Assembly: GCA_904066235.2 (NCBI GenBank)
Contig: CAJFCV020000005.1
Coordinates: 5,761,501-5,825,500 of the forward strand
Direction: 5' to 3'
Origin: Bursaphelenchus xylophilus
Lineage: Eukaryota > Nematoda > Chromadorea > Rhabditida > Aphelenchoididae
Length of the DNA: 64,000 nucleotides
Both the position numbers and the translations under genes were made by a program. Positions 1-12,400 of the stretch are shown in pieces; the stretch's first letter is position 1, and every line of letters begins with the position of its first letter. A model generated the notes under the pieces. That model was not told the origin of the DNA. It made no database searches and was given only the letters and a program-made list of their open reading frames with translations.

Positions 1-3000
1 TGATCTTAGAGCCGAAATGGCGATGCCCTCAGGATATTGGGCGCCCTCTGCGATACGATGAGATCTGCGATGGATACCTGTTGAACGCCTTGCTCGAGTT
101 AATGTAAGGTTTTTTCTTTGAACATTTATTTACAATTTGATATTCATCATTTTCAGTTACCCCGAATGTACATTCTACGAATTTATCAAATATAAAGATC
201 GTTCCCACAGCAAATCATATCGGTTATCCCTTCTCCAGTCCTTTCTCTTTAACCTGGTCCAATTCTTCAAAGTAAGGGATATGACCTTTAATATAATGGA
301 ATTTTTATTTTGTAAAGAAGAGGATAAAATGTAGGCTTCTGACTAATGTAGTATTCCTTTCAGCGCCACGAGAAGATTCCCTTGACCCTGCCGGATATCA
401 TAAACGTATCTCAGAATTCTAGTCCAGGTCAGTTAAATTCCCGATTTTGAATGCTGCAGGGGTTGTAAAGTCAACTCGGGAAGCATTTATTACTCTGTTA
501 CGAGGCGATCTGCAGTCTGCCGGGTAGGATATTCGAGGATTAAGTTTATTTACCTGGATCAGTATAGTCCTTCTCATCCTCAACGTTAATATCTTGTTTG
601 GTATAACCTCGTTTCTTCTTGCCCTAGGGGGATAAAACGAGCATTAATCCAAATCCAATTATTCCGTAACATTACCCATCATTCAGCCAAAGGTCGACAC
701 TTAGTTTCATAATTTCAGCGAAATATTTACGACCCGTAAGCGTCGTATGTTAATTCGTTTAAAGAAAATTCTTTCGGGATCTCCTGCGTGCCAATTTGCT
801 GGAAGGGCACAAAATCTGTTATTATGGCGGAGAGGGGAAAGGGAGGGGGCAAGGTCAGATTGCGGGATTTGAAAGAGCGGAGAGGTCAGCTGCGACTCTG
901 ATTTGAATAAAATACCGGTGCATTAGACAAGACATCCCGTTTGTTCGGAAGTATTCGAAAAGTGGACGTCTGAATTGAAAAGTGGACCCAGGTGGGGTGA
1001 AAGGGAGGGGAGGGAGGCTGAACCCGTCAGATCCGGCCTCTTGTCAGCACTTGATTCGGCTCTCAGCGCGGATGGATTTGATATTGATACGAGGATTAAA
1101 GAGCTCTCAAATTATGTTTTTACGAAATGGGAGATCAGTTTACAGGAAGTGCTCGGCAAGGAGCTGATCTCTGTTTGTCTACTCCTTATGTTGATTGGTT
1201 GTTTCACACAAATGTCATCATTTTCTCCAGGTTTCCTTTTTTGGCGGCATATTGTGTTTGCAGATTCCTCATGCATGTCTATGAATCAGAATCCAATAGA
1301 AGAGATGGATATGCTCATTTCTGATACATTCTGGCGCGCAATCTCCTTAGGCCAGTTTATGAGTGCGATGCCATGCCTTTTAATGCCCGCCCATTAAGAA
1401 TACTCAGCTTATCGGAGGCCATTTACTCTTTACAGGGCCCAAGAATCTCTGTTTTGCTTCCAGCCGGCTTTTAACGGGATTGCATCAGCGGATCTTCCCC
1501 CTCTCCCGCTGCTTTCTTACAATTACTTTGGAGGTATTACGGCGGCTTTTCCTTATTTGTAATTCTTTTGGCGTCACGAGCGTCTGATTGCGTGTTGCGT
1601 TTACGAGTCCATCCGATCCGGGAGCGGTCCCTTTCGCTAGCCGAGCGAATCCATAAAACTTTCTCGTCGGACGGGATTATTGTGAGTTTCGTAAGAAGGT
1701 TCGGGGCGGAATCAGAACGAATTGCATCTTCCGGAGACCGGTTCGGCTTCGAACACGTCCAAATTTTATGAGTTTCTCCGATGAAAGGGAACATCCATCC
1801 ATCCCGGGTGATCGCTCCATTGCTCTCCTTATGCTCACAATGGGCTTTTCCTGGGGAACCGTTTGATCGAAATTTACAATTACAGGATTGGTTGCGTTTT
1901 ATGGGCCTTTCTTTGGCGTGAGCAAACATCCGGTCGACGTGAGAATCCTTTCCTGATCTTGGGATACCGTAGTTTTTGATGGATTGTTTTTTTGAATCAC
2001 CTTTTTTGTAATTAGCAATTGACAATTGTATTTTCATTCGAACTGTTGAATGGGAAGCTGATTTAAACTGTTTTCAGAACGTAGTGGCCATGATCTGCAA
2101 CAACTTATAGCTCTACTGATCGGTGCTGTTGTCCACACAACCCACAAATCGTCGGCTGTTGATCAGTTAAGACGGTTGGTTAATCAGGAAGAAACAAGTC
2201 TAGGTCTTCATCTGCAGAAGGTATTTGACGGCCGTGATCCCATAATCGACCTCAGTTTACATCCTGAAGTTTTTGGAACAATTGCAGAAGAACGGCACAT
2301 TAATACGTTCAAATTGCTGACAAGAATGTTGGAAGATACGGTAGTACAGACAAGATTTATAAGGGAATATTTTAGGAGTCGGATGAGACCAGCTCTAATT
2401 CTGGTGAGATTCTAAAGTTAAATGACCGCATTCCCTCACCCGATGAACAGAAATATCATGAGGTCATAGAAGATCTCAGACTCAAAAACAAACATCTAAC
2501 TGAAAAATCGTAAGATTTTTTAAATTTTTTGTTGATCCATTTGTGACGCTTTTATTTTTAGGAGTTTTCTTGAGAATCAATGCCATGAACAAGAAGATGA
2601 GATAATGAGATACAAAAAAGACTTGGATCACCTCAAAAAAGAAAAGGAAAAGATTCAGAAGGATCATGACAAACTCAAAGAGACCTGCAGATTTGTGCCG
2701 GCTCTAGAAAATAAGGTCCAAAAGTTAGAGATCATGGAGCGGGACCATGAGAAGTTAAAGGCCGAGATCCTTAAACTAAAACAAAACAAGAACCTTTGTA
2801 ATGTAAGTAAAAACCCGACTGGTAAGAAGATATTCCTTTCAGGAACAGGCACAAGAAATAATCGGTCTCCGGAAGGAAGTCCGTGAACTTCGTGGCCGAA
2901 ATACTGCCCTCTTAAATCAGAAATACGATTTCACCGAAAAGGCCAGCATCGCAAAAGAAAAAGGGAAACTGGCCGAAGATCTGCAAAGAACCAAGGAGCA

Positions 3001-6000
3001 GAAAGATGAGGTGAGGATAAGACTCGTAACACATTTCGATAATTATTGCAGATGGAGAAAGAGAATGAAGACCTCAGACTCCAGATCGAGGGACTTGAGA
3101 ACAAAATTGAGCAGATGAAATGCAGAATGGACGACACTTTCGTCAGTGCTCCTAATATCTCGCTTTGTGATGAACTTAATGAAAGTCAGCGCGAAGATCA
3201 ATTCAAAGAATTGCAGATGGAGAACAATAGTTTGGTCGAGATCATCAAGAAAAAGTAAGCACAGGCTTGGCTAGCCTTCGGGGCAGGTTTCGTTTGGGGC
3301 CGACAGAATTTTAGTGGTCGATATGAGTAGCATTTAAATTTTTAATAGCTAGACAATGCTTAGGATTGTAGAAAAGGGGCTTACGTCGTGATCCAAAAGG
3401 TTGAAGTTGGTTCAGGGCGCCCTAAATCGCTAGCAAAGTCGTTGCAAGTAATCGCTACCAGACGGCTTAAAGTTCATCTTGAGTGTTGGAACGGTCGCCA
3501 AACTTCGTTATATGCCGAATGAGTGGAAATCACTGACAATCGGCCTATGACGCTATCTGAGAGGTTAGAATGGCAGCCAAAAAAAGCAACAGGCACTGTA
3601 TTTTTTGGATACTATTCCAATTCTTTTGTTAGCGATTGAGGACACTTGACTACTGTCATTACCGTTTGTCATGCGGACTGAGATAGTTTAGAGACAAACC
3701 GTTTCCTAGAGACTGTTTCACACTAGTTACAGAAATTGGATTTAACCCAAATAAAGGTTACGTTTCGATTGTTAAGTTGTGACTTCTATGCTCACTTCCG
3801 TTCTTTTTCAGCTCCGAGGAAATCAGTCGATATGAAACCGTGAGCAAGGAACTGCGGGAGAAAATCCAGGAGATGGAAAAGCAATTAAACGAGAAGGCTA
3901 ATGACATGCACGTCAAAGAAAAGACCGTCCTTGTGGAGCTCAACAACTACAAGAATAACATCAAATCCCTCGATCAAAAGATTTGCGACCAGTTAAAGGT
4001 GATCCAAGAAAAGGATTCGCTAATTAATCGGGTAAGACCAAAGGAGATTACGAGCATAATCATATATCTCTTGATTTATATTAATTTTACAGCTGAAACA
4101 GACGGAAGTACGGCTCCAATCGGAATTAAAACTGGTTGAGGAAATTCAGAAGGAGAAAATGCAGTTGGAGATTGTTATTCAAAACAAATGCAATGAGATT
4201 GACCATACAAGAGCCGAGACAGAAGATCTAAGAGATGAATTGGAACGGCTGAAAAAACTTCATTCTCAATGTGATCGAAGCAAAAAAGCGTTGCAAGAAG
4301 AACTCAACTTGGTCAGAAGTCAATTAGAGACGACGGATGAAGATAACAGGAACCTTCGGTTATCTGTAGCCAATACAAAAATCATCCAAAATCGTCTTCA
4401 AAAAGTCGAAAATGAATTGGTGAAGAGAGACACAGAAAATGATGAGTTGAAAGCCAATTTGAGAACATTAACAGAGAAGTATCAATTAGAAAACAAGAAG
4501 CTTCAACAACTGAGAGCAGATCTGACGAAAGAGAACGGTCGACTATCAAGTCTGGTTAGCAAACTCCGAGCAGTTTGCATGAATTGTTCCATCAAAGAAG
4601 ACAATATTAATGATGACGAGTTGATAGAACGGATAGATAACGTCCTGATCAAAGCTTATACTAATGCTTGGAAGGAAGCTGAAGCTCTGAGTCAGCAAAG
4701 AAGAGTTCAGTTGGAGGAGATTAAGGTGTTCAGCAAGGACATTGAGAACCTCAAAAAGAAAGGAGCCGATCTGGAGAATTCCGAGAAAGAAAGAGACTTT
4801 GTTACAGTAACCAAAGAACTAAACAGTATGACCGAACGTTGGAGGATGGCCCAATCAAGGGAGACCGACCTCATCGAGCAGATCAAATCTGTCAAAAGTG
4901 ATAAAGAAGATCTCTTGAGGAAGAACATCGACCTTAAGAAAGACCTTTCTGCTGCCACTAATAAGTTTAATGCTGCTGATGAGGAGAACAGAAGATTGAC
5001 AGATCAACTTAAAGCAGCAGAGAATCAGTTGAGTAAATTACATCTGGATTTGAAGGAAGTGAAGAGTAATCGAGAAGCTCTTCAAACAGAATTTGACCGA
5101 CTGAACGAACTATACAATAGTGTAGCGGCAGACTTTGAAAGATCTAATTATGAGAAAAATGATTTGAAGAGACGATTGGGCAAGAAAGATGTAAGTCATC
5201 GCTTTCATTCTTTAATCGTATTTTAGCAATTATTGGAGGATAAAATGAAAACCGAATTCTTTAATGAGCGATGTTTGTTGGAAGACCGTCTAAAACAAAC
5301 AAACAGAGAACTGAATCTCGGGAAGGAACAATTAAAATTGTGTGAGGAAGATCTGAAGAAATTAACAGAAGAATTAACCGAAAACAAGAAAGATTACGCA
5401 ACATTGGTTAGACAAAAGAACAAGAGCGATGAGATGCTGAACGGTCTGAGGATAGCAGATGTGGATCAGAAGAACAAGATCGCCAGTTTGAATGAATCTG
5501 TAAATCAATTGAATGAAGTCATAAATGACAAGAATACTGAAATCTCAGCAATGAAGAAACAGTTGGAAGTAAGTCAAGCCCTGAGGATACATTATGTTAT
5601 ATTTTTTAGTATCTGAAAAATTTGCGTCAATGGAACAGTGAGGAGAACGACCTGTTGATGAAGAAAATAAAATCATTAATGGAACAGAATCAAGAAATGC
5701 ATTACCATTCAGAAGTCTACGTGTTATCTCAGCAATCGTTGGACGAGAGATTAAATGCCGTTGCGAGATATAAAAGAGCAGCAGAAGACAAGATGAAGGA
5801 GTGCAACAACAACAGCGAGTTCAACAAGGACAAGAAGACTTTTATGAATAAGGCTGCAAAGGCTTTACGACTGAAAGTGAGTTACAAAAATGTTGAAGTT
5901 AAAGCCAACATTTAACGAATTCATAATTACAGAGCTCCCGACGTTCAACAAAACCCATCGACAAGAACTCAGGGTCCAATACCGAGGACTCTAGTATCTA

Positions 6001-7285
6001 TTCAGCAGATGAATCGTGTCTCCCACCTCTTCCAGAACCACGTTTAGAGAGTCAGTCCTTTTCAAGTGAGAGCACTGGCACTCCCTCCGATCTGCTGTGC
6101 ACCTCGAGTGACTCGGGATGTGAATCGCCATCTTCTGGATCCAACTCCTTGAACCGGTTCTTGAGGCTTTCGTTGAGACGACCGGAGGATAAGGAGATGG
6201 AGAAGAGAGCGTGTTCATGTCATCAGAAGAGCTCGTTGTCACCTTTTTGTTGCATCAGAGTGCCATATAAACTGTCCGCTTACGAGAGTTATTAGAAGCC
6301 GACTGTCCACGTGTTCTTGCCTGTGTTGGGTGCACGCTTTCTTTGTATTTATTTGTCCCTGGGATTGCACAACACGTAATAAACTGTGATCGTATGCTTG
6401 CACATTCTGTATCCGTTGTTTCCATACCTTTGCACTGAAACTTTGGGCTACCATGACTGATCTGTTTTTAGAATCCTATCGAGAATCTGTCCAGGTAACT
6501 CCAACATGTTCATCTTCGGAACGGGCCTCCGGATCTTCCCCGGATTACGATCAAGTGCAATATTTTAGCGTACCAAGCAAAAGTAAGACCGAATGCAATA
6601 AAAAAAGCTGTTTAGAAACAGAGACGAGCTACCATCAGATGCGATCCCCACCTCCCTTGCCACCGTCCTCCTTCTCGAGGCTCAGAAATTCGAGAATTAG
6701 CAGTTCCGTCAGATATCCCCCGGCACATAAAATACAGTCGCCGTTAGGAAGTATCCCTGTTACAAAGGACGACGAGAGTCTCAGCTTGTCCACAATCAAT
6801 GGATATTCAACCCAAATTAATGGAAGTCCCATTAAATCCAATGGGAGACCACCTCCACCATATCGAGGAAGACCCGTCGGGGTAAGTTCATATTACAAGT
6901 ACAAAAAGATGAAATAGTCTATTATTAGCTAGAAACATAAAGCTACCGTAAAGCCTTTTATTCATTTTTTGTTACAAACAACAATATAATATTTATTCGT
7001 CGTTACTAAATGTCAAAAGCCAGTTTATGGATTATTGATAAATATTTTGTTCTTTTTCAGACACCCCCTGTAAACAGAAGTTATTTCAACCCCTTGGACA
7101 CCTCAACTCCCAAATCTGCCGAACGATCCTTCTCCAGAGTTGTAGGAGAAGGAGAGAATCGTCTTACCGTCCGATCTCCAGAAGAGAGGGAGTCCAAGGC
7201 CCAGAGTTTTTATGATAATCATGATGTCAGCCAAGATGTCAACAAGAAAACAAATGATCTATGGGTAGGATACGGATGTGTTTAA
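1..7285 (+). CDS. grdn-1: Girdin/Daple (CCDC88) family protein, 5'-truncated by window edge
   Basis: 3' part of a large multi-exon gene; the start lies upstream of the window. The first three exons (to 103; 157-271; 364-427) and the one from 2078 encode a Hook-type N-terminal domain (LLQSFLFNLVQFFK, then a helix containing LIALLIGAVVH). A long coiled coil runs from about 2600 to 5876 and is rich in E, K, L and Q with few prolines. The tail is Ser/Pro-rich. The last exon (7062-7285) ends DLWVGYGCV, matching the W-x-x-YGCV end of vertebrate Daple, a PDZ ligand that binds Dishevelled. Family members link microtubule or centriole structures to membranes and signalling; C. elegans GRDN-1 acts in cilia and dendrites. 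Introns are mostly 35-60 nt (2341-2375, 5191-5226), but one is 1,650 nt (428-2077) and one about 555 nt (from about 3256). The 1,650-nt intron holds ORFs of up to 140 codons that look like chance. An alternative end is listed separately. Family identity is firm; the exact exon chain is inferred. Confidence 0.85.
5933..6294 (+). other. grdn-1: Alternative terminal exon of the Girdin/Daple gene (short isoform)
   Basis: Read in the coiled-coil frame after the 5877-5932 intron, this exon runs to a TAG at 6292-6294 and encodes a Ser-rich tail ending KLSAYESY. A polyadenylation signal AATAAA lies at 6378-6383, a normal distance downstream. The long form with the GCV end needs a splice that skips this stop. 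A phase-compatible choice is donor GTGAGA at 6066 to the acceptor ending at 6471 (TTTTTAG), which joins the frame of the Pro-rich exon 6472 to about 6882. Alternatively the downstream exons start from the ATG at 6453 as a separate short transcript. Both readings are inference. Confidence 0.55.
6378..6383 (+). promoter_or_regulatory. Polyadenylation signal AATAAA for the short isoform
   Basis: Canonical AATAAA lying 84 bases after the in-frame TAG at 6292-6294 and before the downstream exons of the same gene. It supports an early transcript end. Short motifs like this also occur by chance in AT-rich sequence. Confidence 0.4.
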
Positions 7286-7345
7286 AAGATCACAATTATC
7301 TTCTTTATCCCGTGCTTCAATACCTTTTTATCGGTTCAGTAAACA

Positions 7346-8776
7346 TTATCCGTGTTTATTCAGGATATTTTTGGGATTTGAAATGGGAAAAATAAGATCA
7401 GCGATAAGTTGATGAGCTCGCTCGGTGGGGTGGAAACTGCCACCATAATCACCTTGCAGTCGATATGACTCTTGGAGGGTACTGTAATTTTTGACGTCAG
7501 CAACGTTTTTAATTCTTCAGGGCCGAATATCTTTATTATCAGGCTTACCGGATTAAGGGTTGTCGAGAACATATTCCATGCTTTTTGAAAATCTGATCGA
7601 GGTCCACTGAGATCCATCCAAAATTTTGAGTTTTCCTTTCGATGAGATTGTTCAAATTCCTCAGAATGACCTTTTGAGCACGTTTAAGGTACTTCAATGA
7701 CACCTAGAGAGATTGTTTTTTTGGCAAGTCAGTCCTCACCTTGTCGAAATCGCTGCAGGATGCATCAACCAACCCTTTTTCATTAGTTGTAAAGTCAAAG
7801 TAATGCGGGATGATAACATTTGAGGGACTAAGTCCTTTAATTAATTTGTTCAACTGGTCAAATTGCTCGGACAAATATAATAATCGCAGAGAAAAGTTAT
7901 CTGGAACAGGATGGAGACCCGAAAGTAATCTTTGGAGCATATCAGAATAACCGATATCATTTCCACCAGCAGTCATTAACAGAAGATCGGGAGTTTTGTT
8001 TCTGAAATTACGTAATATTATATTGCTGCAACATTCACTTACAGCATCATAGTTATGTTTGTTATTGCCTCAATTTGATAAAATAAAGAAAACGGACCGT
8101 CTTCAATGAGAGCCCCAGAGCATGGGAGGAATGTGAAATGGACGGCTACATCGTCTGAGATCATTCTTTTATACTTCTGATATAATTTGTATGCAAATGA
8201 ATTCCGACTACTATGACATCTTCTGGATAACCACAACTTCTTCCTCACATTCTGATGAGGATTTCCTTCACCGGAAGAGAAGGAATCGCCTATTGATACC
8301 ATCCAAAAATCTCTTACAACGAATCGTTTTTTGACCTCAAATATTACAGTATGCCGATCGACGTATCTGACGATTACTGTAAATAACCCCTAAAAAGAAT
8401 TAAAATAATAAATGGCTCCTTACTTGATCTGGAGCTTTCCACGTAATTCTACAACGATTTGAAGCTAGGGTAACTAGCCTATTTCCTTTAACATCTAGCA
8501 AGCTCCATTGATATAACCCACCATCACTGAGAGAATGATTACAAACTGACAAGTAAACCAAGTTAAAATTATTAAATAAAACATCATTTTTGAGGTAATT
8601 GTAATGAAGCGTAGATGGTCTTGAAATGTGAAAATGAGGGAAGGGACGGGAAGACGTAGATGAGTAATGAAAGGGGAAGTGAGACCAGGTGTGCAAAGTA
8701 GAGAACATGTACCTAAAGGACTAGAAATTACATTGATAACGACATACCATATAAGGGAGGGGAAGAAAGGAGTCAT
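7346..8776 (-). CDS. Secreted SGNH/GDSL-type hydrolase
   Basis: Six exons read by frame give a protein of about 330 aa. Exon 1 (8713-8776) is a signal peptide starting MTPFFPSLIWYVV. The SGNH blocks follow in order: block I GDSFSSGEG (nucleophile Ser), block III GGNDIGYSD, and block V DYGGSFHPTERA, which supplies the catalytic Asp/His pair. An N-terminal region with paired Cys (CNHS..., CRITWKAPDQ) precedes the hydrolase fold, as in a nematode family of secreted lipase-like proteins. Expected role: extracellular or lumenal ester hydrolysis; substrate unknown. The final splice (donor at CCG, acceptor AAATTACAG) was chosen because it alone restores the block V frame. The stop converges on the Girdin gene stop 60 bp away. 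The upstream neighbour lies on the same strand, so an operon is possible. The signal-peptide donor (GTACAT) is weak. Confidence 0.8.
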
Positions 8777-9140
8777 GTCCACAACAAAGCTCCGGAGATA
8801 TTCGAAGAAATGCCCTCAAAAGGCGGCGAGATCAAAGGGAAAGTATCATGGTTAGGCTTATTTAAACTTCTTCCTACTTATTTGTTTTTGCAGCGCCAAA
8901 GAAATGCCGACTTCTCTAGCCTTTGTGCCTCTCTTAGTAAAACTTTAAGTAAAACAGTTCGCCAGAATCAGCACCATCGAAAACCCCTTAGATTATCAAG
9001 GGCGTTGAGGGTATTTGCAAAGATTTCAGAAATCTGCTCATTGTAGTTTCTGCTCTTTATGGACCTTTTATGGTACGTTGCCGCCAAATGCATCAAAAGA
9101 AACATTTATTCATGTTCACATACACTTATCGAGGTTGTTC

Positions 9141-9344
9141 TTATTCAGGGCGAGTAAGAAATCGATCGGGACCGGTTTGCTTGGCCAGCTAAAAGAGTTT
9201 ATTTGGCCAGATTCGACTCACTTTATCGCTGGTTTGGAGGAGTTTGTCGATGAGTTGGTCGAAACAATCGATCTGCTCAAAGAAATTCATCTGTTTGGAT
9301 GATTTATCCGTATTCAAAAGCTTCTGGATATTTTTTTCTGGCAT
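9141..9344 (-). CDS. 56-aa acidic/helical microprotein, unrecognised
   Basis: Two exons (9222-9344 and 9141-9188) separated by a 33-nt intron with good GTGAGT and CTTTTAG sites. The product starts MPEKNIQKLLNTDK and contains an amphipathic stretch FEQIDCFDQLIDKLL that could form a short coiled coil. The ATG lies 65 bp downstream of the stop of the TSP1-like gene on the same strand, which fits the close spacing of nematode operons. I do not recognise the family. The plus strand of the same bases also holds an open frame to 9302, so strand choice rests on the start codon, splice sites and operon-like spacing. Confidence 0.4.
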
Positions 9345-9409
9345 CGCAAATAATACAACCGACTGGGGGGCTCTAGTTTATTCTCAAATGAAATAAAGGT
9401 AATATTAAT

Positions 9410-12400
9410 TTAACATCGTTTCCCTTGATACAGTTTCTTGAAGAGTGCGGGGTTATTCTCAAAGTAAACGTTGAAGGGTAGGATTCTGAACCTGTACTTT
9501 CTTCCATCCACCATACACGGAGACCAATCGGACCAAACTAACTAAAAACGATCTTAGAAGGCTGAGATAGCAATCTTACATGTGAAATGCCTTCTTTTGG
9601 AATTTTGGTCATGGTCTGAGTCAAGGGTTCTGTACAGTGAACAGTATGATGCGTTAAGATGGGATGCACAGTTCTCTGGACCTTCGACTTGATCTTTTGA
9701 CAATCCCATGGCTTTTTGTCATCATAAACACAACCAATTGTCTTCATGAATTCCTCAACCTGAATGAAACAAATTGGAACCTTCCAGCTTAAAACACGAT
9801 TTTTTGGCATTTTTTTGTTAAGTTACGTGTCATGGATTACTGTAACATGAAACCCGATTTCGTTTTTTGAATACCACAGGCGCAGCTTTCAAAGCAAAGA
9901 AAATGCACAGGATTTTCGGAATCAGCAATATTGAAAACCCCTAAATCGATTACTGCGGAAAAAAGTTTTAAAAAATTACCTCTTTACAGTACTATACTCC
10001 CGGACATATCTCTCTGACCACCCTTTAGCTGGGCTGTTAATTGAGCTACATGTTCCAAATTTTAACTGCCCTATCAAGAAGAGGTGCAAAACATTTGGTA
10101 AAACGGAATATTCCATCCTTGCACTTTAAGGGCAGTTTTTTCGACATTTTCAAAAAAAGGGTGGACAAAATTTTCTGATCACTTAGGTAAATTGTTCGCA
10201 ACTGCCGAAAAATGTTTGCCACGGGGCTAAAACTGCTTATACAGCATAGCACAGACGTACCGCATATATTTATGGCAAAAAATCGGGGATTAGTAACATA
10301 CGTCGCAAGGGGTTGTACATTCTGCGCATTAAGCGATTTTGTTAGTATACGACGGCTCGAGGTGGGCTAGAAGAATAAAAAACGCACAGGATTATGTGAT
10401 TGATCCCACATAGTCAATCTCCGTCCATCATACCGAAAGATGTCAGGGATTTCATCAAGCATGTGCAAAATCATTACAAAACTGACCAGCCGGCCGGACT
10501 TTAGCGGCCTGTAACTTTTTCAGAATCAGCCCAAACTGGTTGAAATTAAACATGGCTTAGCCCTACATAATGTAGAATAAAGCTATATTGGTGTTGAGCC
10601 GGGCTTATGAAATGTCGAGGTGAAACTCCAGGAAAACGCAAACTTGAGGATTTTTTGGCAAATTTTGACCATTTTGTAATTACAAAATCGGAATAGTTGC
10701 GTTTTTTTGGACTTTTGCGTTAATGCGCGCACGAAATGCGAAGATAACGGGAGATTGCTATCCCACGTTCTTCAGTATGCACCAAAGAGTACTGTAGGGG
10801 ATTTCCAAGCTGATTTAACCCTTTCCGGACGAGTCGGCACGTACTGGTAAAAATGAAAGAGGGTACCCTACTGAGTAACGTCATAATAGTGGTTCAGCCC
10901 ATCGAAGCGTTATTTGGGACTTAGGACAAAAAATGTCCTAAAACATACCCCCATTTGACATATCACTTTTAAAATTTTTGTGACATGCTGTATCTCGGAA
11001 ACTATCCCTAAATTAAAGTCAAGGAGTCTTAGTACCGTTACATCCAAGAACTGTCCGAATCGGACCACTATAGGATTTGTTATCGATTTTTGGAAATTGA
11101 AATTTTAATTTTGGCCAATTTTTTACCTAAAATCACGTATATCTTCTGTCGACATCAACCATTTCGGTCTAGATGTGGTTTTTCCAAATCTATTTTGATG
11201 CTAGCTTCTTCCTAGAATGTTTCCAGAAAAAACCTATGAGGCATGTTTCTGTAAAACGCAAAAATGTTGAAAATGTAAATGTTTCATCGTATAAAATGTC
11301 GCTGCAAGCCGAGAAGGGTCGGGCGCAGCTCGAATTGAGAAAATAATAATTTTTTCTTTGATAAATATTATTTTATTATGAAACCAAATTAAAATCCATG
11401 AAAATTGCCTGAAAACAGAGTAAAAATATAAAAATGACATTTAGGTTATGTTTGCGTGCTATTTCTGCCTGTATTTCGTGTTGAAATCCACGAAGGACGG
11501 AAAGGTCCGCTGTGCGGAAAGGTCCGCTACGCGGAAAGGTCCGCTGTGCGGAAAGGTCCGCTAAAAAAAAAGAGGAGGGCGGGGCACGTCAAGAAATTGC
11601 GGGCATTGCAAAGGTTCTCACAGCGAAAAAAAATTCATAAAACCTGTCATCCAAATTGCACATAACAACAATTTTTAACCTAATTTTTTTTATGGGAACT
11701 CTAGGGAGTGCTACTAGTCGTATACAACTGTTTTTTATACCGCTGGTACATTCTAAATGGGTGTCATCGTGACGCATTTTCTGAACATGGTTCGAGCTAG
11801 GCTAAAAATAGTGCAAATTTCAAGGCCGAATATCAAAAAAACTGTCCCATCAAGCGGGACGGGACCGGTGTAGATACTCGAAGAACAGTTTAAGGATTTT
11901 TTTGACGTAGAGCCTATACCCCCATCCAGTGCTCTCTGACTCGGTATCGTCGATACAAACTTTTATTTAGACGTTGTATTCTTCGCCTTGGAAGACTGTC
12001 AAAAAACTATGATTATGGGTATATTTTGGTTCTATTAGCTTAAGCAGCTCTCGAGCTTTCTATTGGTATCAATATCTTGTGATTTACTATTAATCTTTAT
12101 GTCAAAATATTGCAAACCATTTGGACAAAAACGGATTTGCACAGGGCAGAATGCCAAAAAAAATTCTAGGCTTTTTCATTGGGCGCCCGTTTTTCTTTTA
12201 TTTTTTCTTGACGTGCGGGGAGGGGGAGGTTTTCGAAGGCGCAGATTTCGAATATCGTATCCATTTTTTTCTGAATTTTACAATTTTGCTTATGCAGTAG
12301 TGTTAACTAGTAATTTTAAAAAAAATTTTTTTGAGTAATGGATTTAGACGTAAGTTATATTGTACTTGGTGTTTTGATTTTTAGGTGTGAGTAGTCTCGA

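Noticed and set aside
975..1397. Open frame of 140 codons on + inside the large Girdin intron
   Set aside because: No family similarity, no splice partner, and overlapping frames of similar length; likely chance.
8775..9302. Possible plus-strand gene with basic first exon and acidic last exon
   Set aside because: Frames do not join with good donors; the minus strand offers a complete start, 33-nt intron and stop in the same bases.
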